From Neisseria sp. MVDL19-042950 (GTDB lineage: Bacteria > Pseudomonadota > Gammaproteobacteria > Burkholderiales > Neisseriaceae): a stretch of 64,000 bases of DNA. Where the stretch lies: NCBI RefSeq assembly GCF_030504625.1, contig NZ_JAUKWH010000008.1, forward strand, positions 49,053 to 113,052, read 5' to 3'. The position numbers and the translations under genes were made by a program. Positions 43,793-50,909 of this stretch are shown piece by piece. Every line of letters begins with the position of its first letter. The stretch's first letter is position 1. Below the pieces are notes generated by a model. That model had not been told where the DNA came from. It did no database searches and was given only the letters and a program-made list of their open reading frames with translations.

Positions 43793-43860
43793 CGGCAGGC
43801 GGGTAAATCTGCGTTTTTTGGGGCGTTTGCCGTTTGGGTAAGGGGTAAGCCGTCTGAAAG
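43793..43860. repeat. Repeated leader segment, copy 2 (before the 97-aa gene)
   Basis: Second copy of the segment at 42251-42319, differing mainly in its middle third. On the minus strand it lies 41-108 bp ahead of the 97-aa gene start. The stretch 43861-44014 beyond it has no gene. Confidence 0.7.
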
Positions 43861-44014
43861 CCCGAAACGCAATATGGCGCGTTTTTAAACGGGGTTTAAA
43901 CGAGGTCTTACGTTTCTTTCGGGTGCAGAAAACCCGCCCTTGCCGTTTTACGGGCAGGGCAAGGCGTTTTAAAAAGGGGGTGTTTAGGGATTAGGGGGCG
44001 GTTTCAGACGGCCT

Positions 44015-44434
44015 TTAGCAGTTCGGCCATTCTTCGCCGCTGGGCTTTTGGGCTGCCTGTTTGGCGGCATTTTCCGCATCACGGCGCAATGTGGCGCGGT
44101 TATGCTCAAGCGTATAACTGATACCCGCCATTTCTTGCATGATTTGGCCTGTAATGCTCAAGGCGGCGCATAGGGTGTTATCGTCTTGGTTGGTGTAGTC
44201 CATATTGCAGGCGGCAAGGTCTGATACGGTCTTGCCCATATAAAGCAAAGTGCAGTTGATTTGCTCTTGTAAAACAACGGTGTCGGCTTCGCTTAATTTG
44301 CCGTCTCGTTGCCATTGGCTGATTTGGTTCGAAGCAATGGCTAAAAACGTGCCTATGCCGTCATGTTGTAAATTGAATAAGGGATTCTGTTTAGATTGCG
44401 GCGCGGCGGCCTGTTGGGTTTGATTTTGATTCAT
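44015..44434 (-). CDS. Hypothetical satellite protein (139 aa)
   Basis: A soluble 139-residue protein with a Gln-rich start (MNQNQTQQAAAPQSKQNP) and a mostly helical remainder (FLAIASNQISQWQRDGKLSE, LCAALSITGQIMQEMAGISY). AAAGG lies eight bases before the ATG. It is the first gene after the structured leader and thus heads the probable replication transcript of the element. I do not recognise a family. Confidence 0.65.
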   Translation of the reverse strand: MNQNQTQQAAAPQSKQNPLFNLQHDGIGTFLAIASNQISQWQRDGKLSEADTVVLQEQINCTLLYMGKTVSDLAACNMDYTNQDDNTLCAALSITGQIMQEMAGISYTLEHNRATLRRDAENAAKQAAQKPSGEEWPNC

Positions 44435-44607
44435 GATGTTTACCTTTCTATGTGGTCTTTCCGCCGCCGCTCACGTTCTCACGCGTGGGGCGGCAGACAA
44501 AGGGCAAAGTGTGAGAAACTGGCACATAGAACCAGTGGGCATAAAGCCCGCTTTGCCCCCGCCTGCCATTGAAAAAGGTAAAACAAGGGGAATGCAAACA
44601 ATAGAAA

Positions 44608-44743
44608 CGCCGCTGATATTCGGGCTATCGGATAGCTCTGATATTCGGGGCGGCTTGCTTGCCTATGTATTCAGCTTCTCACGGCTGGTTACTGGATTTA
44701 CAGTAACGCGGCCATTATTGCCCCTGCTGCGGGCGGGTGTCAA
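44608..44743 (-). promoter_or_regulatory. Strong promoter with a structured leader (candidate immunity/attenuation RNA)
   Basis: On the minus strand TTGACA (44738-44743) and CAATAA (44715-44720) are exactly 17 bp apart. Transcription would start near 44708, in the hairpin GTTACTG/CAGTAAC (44688-44707). Further on, the 12-bp sequence CTGATATTCGGG occurs twice (44613-44624 and 44638-44649) flanking the palindrome GCTATCGGATAGC, with outer GCCGC/GCGGC arms. The leader runs about 270 nt without a convincing gene. The plan recalls the P4 immunity-RNA region before its replication genes. Confidence 0.6.
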
Positions 44744-44802
44744 GTACGTTTTTATGCCTGCTTGTTTGCGCGTTGCATATTGGGAACATTTGGGCGCGGT
44801 GG

Positions 44803-45288
44803 TTATGCCTGTAATATGATTTCTTCACTGCCTTTCACGATTTGCAGGCCGTTTATCGGGCGTTTGGCTAATGCGGCGGCATCGGCCAATACGGCAGTTT
44901 TGTTGATTTCTTCCTTTACGCGTATCAGGCGGGATAGTCGGCGGCGTTTGAGTTCGGCGATTACGGTTTCTGTATCGCTGCTTATCTGTACGGAATCGCG
45001 CCCGCTGCGCCATTTGATAAAGCCCGTGCCAATGGCTGCGGCTTTGCCTTTGCCGCCTGTAAGCTCGGTTTGATGGGCGGCGGCATAGGCTTTGATGCGG
45101 GTTTCCAGTTCGGCCATTCGTTCGGCCAATGGGGCGGTTTCGCTGTCATGTTTGGCTTTCAGGGCGGCCAGTTTGCCCGCTTGTTTATTTTCGGCCTGTT
45201 GCATTTGGCGGTTGATTTCCTGCCATTCGGCAAAGGCTGTTTTCAATTCGTCGGGCGTGGTAATGGCTGGTGTGTTTTGTTGGGTCAT
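44803..45288 (-). CDS. Mu Gam-like host-nuclease inhibitor protein
   Basis: The 161-residue protein matches the Gam family of phage Mu in layout: a long coiled coil (about residues 15-75, EINRQMQQAENKQAGKLAAL onward), then HQTELTGGKGKAAAIGTGFI, KWRSGRDSVQI, then LKRRRLSRLIRVKEEINKTA and a C-terminal INGLQIVKGSEE. Mu Gam binds DNA ends and shields linear DNA from RecBCD. In a satellite it could protect linear or replicating DNA. AGGAAGA lies before its ATG. Confidence 0.85.
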   Translation of the reverse strand: MTQQNTPAITTPDELKTAFAEWQEINRQMQQAENKQAGKLAALKAKHDSETAPLAERMAELETRIKAYAAAHQTELTGGKGKAAAIGTGFIKWRSGRDSVQISSDTETVIAELKRRRLSRLIRVKEEINKTAVLADAAALAKRPINGLQIVKGSEEIILQA

Positions 45289-45431
45289 AAATCTTCCTTT
45301 TTGATTAAAATCAAATGGTTATATGCTTGATTGAGTTGCACTAATCCCGCCCCTGCCGTTTTACGGGCGGGGCTGGGGTGGGGTTGGCGGGATTGGTGCG
45401 GGGTTTCAGACGGCTTTGATGCTTGGCCGTA

Positions 45432-45581
45432 TCAGCGGTAATGCAGATGCACACCCATTACAGGTGATTTACGTTTTGCATTTAATTTGTTTTGTCTTAG
45501 ATGCTTATTGAGGTGTTTATTGGCTAAAGCAAAATTCATTTTGCTTGCTTTTGCCCTAGATGATTTTACATGTTTTGCCAT
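45432..45581 (-). CDS. Small basic satellite protein (49 aa)
   Basis: A 49-codon frame starts MAKHVKSSRAKASKMNFALA with a strong Shine-Dalgarno tract (AAAGGGGGGAATC) directly before the ATG. It is rich in Lys, Arg and His (HLNKHLRQNKLNAKRK) and should bind nucleic acid. It lies between the Gam-like gene and the 141-aa gene on the same strand. I do not recognise a family. The 5' gap 45289-45431 has no other gene. Confidence 0.55.
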   Translation of the reverse strand: MAKHVKSSRAKASKMNFALANKHLNKHLRQNKLNAKRKSPVMGVHLHYR

Positions 45582-45596
45582 GATTCCCCCCTTTCA

Positions 45597-46022
45597 TTAC
45601 CAGCTATGCGGCTGAAACCGTGTAGCCCGTGGTGTTGAAAAATGGTCTTCGGATACTACGGGCTCTATGCCGTTTTCTTCGTACCAGTCGGCAAGCATTT
45701 TTTGGCCTTGCGCGGGGTGGTCGATAATCCTGATTGTGCGTGTATATTGCACAAACTCGGCTTGCGCCAGTTTGTTGGTTGCTTCTTCGCCAATCACATC
45801 TTTGATTTTGTTGTACTGATTTTCAAACATGGCGTGATACGCATAATTTTTTGCGTATGGCATATCAAAATTAATCGGCTTAATAATATCGCCTTGTTCC
45901 TGAAAAGCATTAAACAGCTTGCAGGCGGATTCTTTGCCTATTGCATCTGCTATCCGTGAAAAATCAGATAATGGGTTGGTTGTAAACAAATGGATATTAT
46001 CAACTGTCATTTGGTAAGCCAT
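45597..46022 (-). CDS. Hypothetical satellite protein, possibly related to the Mor-like neighbour (141 aa)
   Basis: The 141-residue protein starts MAYQMTVDNIHLFTTNPLSD. The segment FSRIADAIGKESACKLFNAF resembles FHELKTVVGEEAALNLFQKH in the next upstream gene, as if both came from one N-terminal domain, and a second GEEATNKLAQAEF repeat of that pattern occurs near residue 80. It lacks the C-terminal helix-turn-helix. A co-regulator role is a guess. Confidence 0.55.
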   Translation of the reverse strand: MAYQMTVDNIHLFTTNPLSDFSRIADAIGKESACKLFNAFQEQGDIIKPINFDMPYAKNYAYHAMFENQYNKIKDVIGEEATNKLAQAEFVQYTRTIRIIDHPAQGQKMLADWYEENGIEPVVSEDHFSTPRATRFQPHSW

Positions 46023-46050
46023 TTTAAATTTTCCTTTTATATCTAGTGAG

Positions 46051-46482
46051 TTAAGTTTTTAAAATAAACCATATTGCGCGGGCTGATAAACCGTATTTCA
46101 CGGCTAAATCATTCACGGCGCGGGGGCTGGTTATGCCGCCGTTTGTGATTTCGTCAAAATCTTTTTTAATCACCATGTTTCGCAATCTGATTTTTGCTTT
46201 CAGACAATTTGAAACATAGAAACTACGGCTCCTTGCGGCAAACGCTTCTGTAAATTTTTCAGCGGCTTTATTGCCGATTGATTCTACTAATTCCGCGTAA
46301 AGCTTTTTTCCGTTTTTGGTTTTGTTTAATCCAATCGGCATATTTGCCCCGCCGTGTTTTTGAAAAAGATTTAGCGCGGCTTCTTCCCCTACTACGGTTT
46401 TAAGCTCGTGGAATTTATCGGGCATGATGTCGATTACTAAGGGCAGATTTTCACTTGTGATTTTAATGTCTTGTAAATTCAT
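46051..46482 (-). CDS. Mor-like transcription activator (143 aa)
   Basis: The 143-residue protein has an N-terminal domain with FHELKTVVGEEAALNLFQKH followed by GGANMPIG, as in Mor/C activators of phage Mu. Its C-terminus is a helix-turn-helix (TSPRAVNDLAVKYGLSARAI WFILKT). Mor proteins switch on middle-phase phage genes. It overlaps the end of the alpA-like gene by four bases, so the two are co-translated. It may activate the downstream satellite genes. Family membership is by pattern only. Confidence 0.6.
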   Translation of the reverse strand: MNLQDIKITSENLPLVIDIMPDKFHELKTVVGEEAALNLFQKHGGANMPIGLNKTKNGKKLYAELVESIGNKAAEKFTEAFAARSRSFYVSNCLKAKIRLRNMVIKKDFDEITNGGITSPRAVNDLAVKYGLSARAIWFILKT

Positions 46483-46706
46483 GCTTTGTCTCTTTCTGTG
46501 ATAAGCCTTTTTTCTGCCAGTTTTTCGATATAGCCGCTGATTTCGCTTTCAAGCCAGCCCGTAGCGTTGGCTGATATTTTGAAAGGTTTGGGAAAATCTG
46601 CGTCATAGTGGCGGCTCTTGGGATTGGATTTGTACCAGACGGCGGCAGATGAAATACCTAATCGTGCTGCTACTTGCTTTACTCTCAAGATGGATTGGGT
46701 TGTCAT
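46479..46706 (-). CDS. AlpA family excisionase/transcription regulator
   Basis: The 75-residue protein starts MTTQSILRVKQVAARLGISS; an in-frame extension upstream lacks a ribosome-binding site. The winged helix-turn-helix (RVKQVAARLGISSAAVWYKS), then FPKPFKISANATGWLESEIS and YIEKLAEKR match AlpA, the small MerR-like regulators found in P4-type prophages and Gram-negative PICIs. AlpA activates the integrase or satellite replication genes and acts in excision. It is the first gene of the leftward transcript. Confidence 0.9.
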   Translation of the reverse strand: MTTQSILRVKQVAARLGISSAAVWYKSNPKSRHYDADFPKPFKISANATGWLESEISGYIEKLAEKRLITERDKA

Positions 46707-47391
46707 GGTTTGATTGCCTTTGATGCTGTTGTATTGCTTTTTCAGCATAAAGCCATATTGAAATTTAAAACAAGTGAAGTGCTTGATTACAGTAAATTAA
46801 TGTTTACTAATTTGATTATTAAAAATTAAATCCATTTAAAAATAAATAATAAATGATATTGACATTATTTGATTTTTTTAATGGGGGTTTAAAATCGTTT
46901 TAATACCCTGTTTAAACACTTGTTTTGCAGGCGTTTTGTCATGGCGGGGTTGTCTTTGCATAACTTTATGCTTTTTTATTCTTATGTCATTATGTTTATG
47001 GTCGTTTTCCAAACGTGAATTAACACATTGAAAAAAGCCATCGGGAATGATTCTGTCATTATTTTTTTGGTTAAATGTCGCATGGGCTTAAAACCTATTC
47101 ATTGGCATCTGTGTTTATTGTTCATGGTAGGGGGGTGTTTATTTTGAGTTTGCGCTCTATTGAAAATTTGATAGTCAAAATTTATCAAAATAGGGGTTTG
47201 ATTTTCATTTTTTCTTGGCAAAAATGATAAAAAAATGATTATTTTCTGATTGTTTTTAATCACTTTTTATCAAAAATCAGGCAGGTTTAAGCAAAAATTC
47301 CCGTTTATGGCGGGAAAAGTCGGGCAGTAGCAAGGGCATCGGCATAAAAAAACACCAGCGGCAGGGCTGGTGTTTTATATTTTCAAACGGC
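46707..47391. promoter_or_regulatory. AT-rich control region between alpA and the integrase
   Basis: The 685-bp region has no gene. It contains the palindrome AGTAAA-TTAATG-TTTACT (46791-46808), 85 bp before the alpA start, as a candidate operator. A weak alpA promoter (TTGTTT, 17 bp, TTATGC) lies closer in. Near 47165-47280 there are repeated TTATCA/TGATAA-type words, such as TTTATCAAAA and TTTTTATCAAAAAT. A terminator hairpin closes it. Confidence 0.5.
47345..47376. terminator. Satellite hairpin, copy 3
   Basis: AAAACACCAGC and GCTGGTGTTTT with A-run and T-run flanks, just after the integrase stop. It is the third copy of the same hairpin in the element. Confidence 0.8.
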
Positions 47392-48609
47392 CTATTCTCG
47401 GCCAGCTGTTTCACTCTCAATCATGGCGCGGGCTTGGTTGTAACGCTCGCGTAAATAGTCTGAATACCATTGCATCATTTCTACCCTATGCGGCCAGTAT
47501 TCTGCCCGATTGTAAGCGGCGCGGATTTTGTCTTTCGGCACATGGGCAAGCTGCCGTTCTATGGCATCGGGGTTAAAGTCCTGTTCGTTTAATACGCTGC
47601 TGGCCAAGCTGCGGAATCCGTGCGGCGTGGCCGTGCCTTTGTATCCTAGCCGCTCGATAATTCGGTTTAGGGTGGCTTCGCTGATAAATCCTGCCGTTTT
47701 TGTGCGGCTGGGGAATAAATAAGGCGTTTGTCCTGTGTGGCCGTGTAGCTCTTGCAGTAATTCCAGCGTCCAATCTGAAAGCGGTATCACATGGGCGCGG
47801 GGTAGCTTCATTCGCTCGGCGGGGATAGTCCATGTTTTCGCCTGCCAGTCTATTTCATGCCATTGGCCGCCGCGTAATTCGGTGCTTCTTACGAACACCA
47901 GCATAACCAGCATTACGGCTATGCGGTTTTGCGGGTCAATATCGGCCAATATCAAGCGGCGGTAAAACTCGGCCAGTTCTTCACGGGGTAAGGCGGGTAA
48001 ATGGCGGGTTTCCGCTTTGGCCAAAAAGCCGCGTAATGGGGCGGCGGGGTTACGGTCGGTTATTTCCAGCATGGCGGCATAGCCATATACGGCGGCTATC
48101 CATTGCCTGATTTTTTCAGCGGTAGCGGTTGCATTGCGGGCGGCTATGCGCTCGATTACGGCTTTCACGTCTGCTACGGCTATACCGTCTATCTGTTGCC
48201 CGCCGATATACGGGAAAACGTCTTTTGAAAAGTGATTGAGAATGCGGGCGGCATTGTCGGGCTTCCAGCGGTGCAGGTTCTCGCTATGCCATCGGCGCGT
48301 TATTGCTTCAAAGGTATTGAGTAGGGCTGCCTGCCGCTCTTGCTTGGCCTGTTGCTTGGCTGCGCTGGGGTCTTGCCCTGTTGCAATCAGGCGGCGGGCA
48401 TTTTCGGCGGCTTCTCGGGCTTCGCTTAAAGAAACGGTGGGATATTTGCCGATTGAAAGTAATTTTTCTTTGTCGTCTATGCGGTATTTCAACCGCCATA
48501 ACTTCCCGCCCGCTGGTGTAACCTGTAAAAACATACCCTTGCCATCTGCCAGTTTGTATGGCTTGGCGGCGGGCTTGGCATTCTTTATTTGGCGGTCATT
48601 TAGCGGCAT
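47392..48609 (-). CDS. P4-type tyrosine integrase
   Basis: The 405-residue protein has the P4/CP4 integrase layout. Residues 1-90 are the DUF4102 arm-binding domain (MPLNDRQIKNAKPAAKPYKL, GKYPTVSLSEAREAAENAR). A core-binding domain follows at about 100-185. The catalytic domain has the first arginine in FVRSTELRGGQWHEIDW, HGFRSLASSVLNE, the second histidine in ERQLAHVPKD and the tyrosine in AAYNRAEYW near residue 372. All catalytic residues are present, so it is probably active. It reads away from tRNA-Leu(GAG), its likely attachment site. Arm-type repeats overlap its start. Confidence 0.95.
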   Translation of the reverse strand: MPLNDRQIKNAKPAAKPYKLADGKGMFLQVTPAGGKLWRLKYRIDDKEKLLSIGKYPTVSLSEAREAAENARRLIATGQDPSAAKQQAKQERQAALLNTFEAITRRWHSENLHRWKPDNAARILNHFSKDVFPYIGGQQIDGIAVADVKAVIERIAARNATATAEKIRQWIAAVYGYAAMLEITDRNPAAPLRGFLAKAETRHLPALPREELAEFYRRLILADIDPQNRIAVMLVMLVFVRSTELRGGQWHEIDWQAKTWTIPAERMKLPRAHVIPLSDWTLELLQELHGHTGQTPYLFPSRTKTAGFISEATLNRIIERLGYKGTATPHGFRSLASSVLNEQDFNPDAIERQLAHVPKDKIRAAYNRAEYWPHRVEMMQWYSDYLRERYNQARAMIESETAGRE

Positions 48610-48611
48610 TT

Positions 48612-48660
48612 GGGGGTATTTTTTTAGGGGTGTTTTTCAGATACCCCTAAATATACCCCC
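48612..48660. mobile_element. Right arm-type repeats of the integrase
   Basis: ATACCCCTAAATATACCCCC (48641-48660) matches the left arm repeat at 19 of 20 bases. An inverse copy, GGGGGTA followed by AGGGG (48612-48630), lies next to it. Both sit immediately upstream of the integrase start. Confidence 0.6.
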
Positions 48661-48793
48661 GTTTTTTGGTTTATTCAATTAGACGGGATTTTACTGTATT
48701 GGATAATTAAGGCCGTCTGAAAACACCCTTAATCGGGCTGAAAGCCTTGCTATGCTTTAATCTTGGTTTATGGCGTTAGACGGTATTAGACGT

Positions 48794-48824
48794 AAAAAAA
48801 CAGCCCGAAAATTGGGCTGTTTTC
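48794..48824 (-). terminator. Terminator of the tpiA-secG-tRNA-Leu transcript
   Basis: AAAACAGCCC and GGGCTGTTTT enclose a 7-nt loop. On the minus strand it is followed by a run of seven T, seven bases beyond the tRNA 3' end. Confidence 0.8.
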
Positions 48825-48830
48825 TTTTGA

Positions 48831-48916
48831 TGGTGCCGACATCGAGACTTGAACTCGAACGACCTAGGGTCACTACCCCCTCAAGATAGCGTGTCTACCA
48901 ATTCCACCATGTCGGC
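48831..48916 (-). tRNA. tRNA-Leu (anticodon GAG)
   Basis: An 86-nt cloverleaf: acceptor GCCGACA/TGTCGGC, anticodon stem CTATC/GGTAG with loop TTGAGGG (anticodon GAG, reading CUC and CUU), an extended variable arm (GTGACCCTAGGTCGT region) as in class II tRNAs, T-stem TCGAG/CTCGA and an encoded CCA end. It follows secG by 30 bp in the same direction. The secG-tRNA-Leu(GAG) order is also that of E. coli secG-leuU. Its 3' part is the attachment site of the satellite. Confidence 0.97.
48838..48853. mobile_element. Right attachment-site repeat within tRNA-Leu
   Basis: GACATCGAGACTTGAA covers the acceptor 3' strand and T-arm of the tRNA and is repeated at 38919-38934. The distance between the copies, 9919 bp, gives the size of the element. 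Confidence 0.78.
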
Positions 48917-48946
48917 ATAAAACTTTAAATTACGAAAACTTTGCTG

Positions 48947-49300
48947 TTACTTTTGCGGAGCAGTTGGCGTTTGATTCGGACTGCCCGCCGGCGCACCTTG
49001 GTTTTTCGCAGGGCTGCTTTGCTGTACATTGCTGAAATCCAAGCCATGCTTGGTTGCATGGGTATGGATATAGCCCATTGCGATGCAAGTTACAAAGAAC
49101 ACAGTAGCGGCAATTGCCGTACTACGGCTCAAAAAGTTGGCATTACCGCCCGAACCGAATACACCTTGTGCACTACCGCTGCCCGAACCGAATGTGGCAC
49201 CTGCATCTGCACCTTTGCCGTGCTGCATCAAAACCAGCACCACTACGGCAAGGGCGGCAAAAATGTTGATAATCCAAATAACGGTTTTAAAAGCTTCCAT
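48947..49300 (-). CDS. secG: Protein-export membrane protein SecG
   Basis: The 117-residue protein has two transmembrane helices (TVIWIINIFAALAVVVLVLM and TAIAATVFFVTCIAMGYI). Between them is the conserved SecG loop GKGADAGATFGSGSGSAQGV. A Pro/Gln/Ala-rich C-terminal tail is typical of beta-proteobacteria. It is a subunit of the SecYEG translocon and aids SecA cycling. It lies five bases downstream of tpiA and upstream of tRNA-Leu. Confidence 0.95.
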   Translation of the reverse strand: MEAFKTVIWIINIFAALAVVVLVLMQHGKGADAGATFGSGSGSAQGVFGSGGNANFLSRSTAIAATVFFVTCIAMGYIHTHATKHGLDFSNVQQSSPAKNQGAPAGSPNQTPTAPQK

Positions 49301-49305
49301 AATCT

Positions 49306-50061
49306 CTATGATTCTTGTGCGGCGTTGATAATGGCGGTAAACGAATCATAAGATAATGATGCGCCGCCAACCAAGGCACCGTCAACACAGGGCACGGCAA
49401 AAATATCGGCTGCATTGTTTGCATTGACACTTCCGCCGTAAAGAACGCGGATTTTAACATCGTCGCCGCATAATGACAAGATTTGTTTGTAAATAAAAGC
49501 GTGCATTTCGGCAATCTGTTCGGTAGTGGCCACTTTGCCCGTACCGATGGCCCATACCGGCTCATAAGCGACAACTATTTTTTTAGTATCCAACCCTTTC
49601 AAAATGGAAAGTTGGTGTGCAATGACATCTTGCGCATGCCCTGCTTCCCGCTCCTCCAAACTTTCCCCGACGCACAGCAGCGGAATCAAACCCACATTTA
49701 ATACGTTCTCCATTTTCTGGCGTTGGATTTCGTTTTTTTCGCCAAAATACAAACTGCGCTCGGAGTGGCCGATCAAAACGATATCCACTCCCACGTCCGC
49801 CATCATTTCGGCGGACACTTCGCCGGTATAGGCACCGTTACCGGCAAAACGGCTTACGTCTTGGGCACAAGTCAAGATGCGGTTGCCCAACACAATCTGC
49901 ATGGCGTTATGCAGTTGCAGCAGATAAACCGTGGGGGCTGCCAAACCGATAGCCACACGGTCAACAGAGGGTAAGATGCGGAAACGGTGCATCAAAGCGT
50001 TATTGTTTTGCAAGCGACCGTTCATTTTCCAGTTACCAATAACCCATTTTTGTTCCCACAT
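49306..50061 (-). CDS. tpiA: Triosephosphate isomerase
   Basis: The 251-residue glycolytic enzyme interconverts dihydroxyacetone phosphate and glyceraldehyde 3-phosphate. It shows the N-terminal GNWKMNG with the catalytic lysine, [10 protein letters not shown] with the catalytic histidine, [16 protein letters not shown] with the catalytic glutamate and the flexible loop 6, and the phosphate-binding [10 protein letters not shown] and LVGGASL. Length is normal. It starts the tpiA-secG-tRNA-Leu operon; AAGGAATAAACC precedes the ATG. Confidence 0.97.
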   Translation of the reverse strand: MWEQKWVIGNWKMNGRLQNNNALMHRFRILPSVDRVAIGLAAPTVYLLQLHNAMQIVLGNRILTCAQDVSRFAGNGAYTGEVSAEMMADVGVDIVLIGHSERSLYFGEKNEIQRQKMENVLNVGLIPLLCVGESLEEREAGHAQDVIAHQLSILKGLDTKKIVVAYEPVWAIGTGKVATTEQIAEMHAFIYKQILSLCGDDVKIRVLYGGSVNANNAADIFAVPCVDGALVGGASLSYDSFTAIINAAQES

Positions 50062-50337
50062 GGTTTATTCCTTTATGCTGAGCTAACAAAATACTTGCAT
50101 TGTAACGCACATTCAAACATCGTGTGCATACTTGATGCGGCCAAAATCAATCGCAATGCATTACCCGTTTTGCAAATTTGTCTTTGCACATATGCAAACT
50201 CTATTTTCAGACGGCCTGTTAAAAATCCATTAGTCAGACCAACCGAAAAAAACTTTTGTTCCAAGCAAGCGGCCGACTCTTGACCGACTCTCTCCGAACC
50301 GCAATAATACCCAATTTTTTCAGACGGCCTTAAAATT

Positions 50338-50835
50338 ATGCATACCCTTCAAATCAACAGCACCGAAAAAACAGCGGTTTACCAAGAAATCCTGCCGCAA
50401 ATCGAAAGCCTGATCAGCGACGAACCCAACCTGATCGCCAATTTAGCCAATATTTCCGCCGTATTGAAAGCCGCATTCGGCTGGCTATGGGTGGGCTTCT
50501 ATCTGGCAGACCACAACCGCCGCGAACTGGTACTCGGGCCGTTTCAAGGACCGTTGGCCTGTACACGCATTCCTTTCGGACGGGGAGTATGCGGACAATC
50601 TTGGGCGCAAAACAAAACCATCGTGGTGGAAGACGTAAACCGACACCCCGACCATATTGCCTGCTCATCATTATCGCAATCAGAAATCGTAGTGCCCATT
50701 TTCGACAAAAATCAGCAGCTTATTGCCGTTTTAGACGTAGATGCCGACCAAGTTTCCCAATTCGGTGAAACCGACGCACTTTACTTGGGCCAACTGGCAG
50801 ACATCATCGCCGAACATCACAACGGGGCCGTCTGA
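50338..50835 (+). CDS. msrC: Free methionine-(R)-sulfoxide reductase (GAF domain)
   Basis: The 165-residue GAF protein has the fRMsr features: WVGFYLADHNRRELVLGPFQ, GPLACTRIPFGRGVCGQSWA with two of the redox cysteines, and DHIACSSLSQSEIVVPIF with the third, then LDVDADQVSQFGETD. It repairs free Met-R-SO using thioredoxin. It has no sensor output domain. A DUS just before the ATG marks the leader. It lies 74 bp before pcm on the same strand. Confidence 0.93.
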   Translation: MHTLQINSTEKTAVYQEILPQIESLISDEPNLIANLANISAVLKAAFGWLWVGFYLADHNRRELVLGPFQGPLACTRIPFGRGVCGQSWAQNKTIVVEDVNRHPDHIACSSLSQSEIVVPIFDKNQQLIAVLDVDADQVSQFGETDALYLGQLADIIAEHHNGAV

Positions 50836-50909
50836 AATACTGTCAAACCATATCCAAAACCATTATAATCACACACATATCACACCAACCACACTACACG
50901 GAGCACGGC

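Noticed and set aside
44433..44819. A 128-codon plus-strand frame opposite the structured satellite leader
   Set aside because: It opposes the direction of every satellite gene, has no convincing ribosome-binding site, and the strand is better explained by the promoter and hairpins on the other side.
38919..48853. Reading the element as a complete prophage
   Set aside because: There are no capsid, portal, terminase, tail or lysis genes, and the whole set fits within 10 kb.
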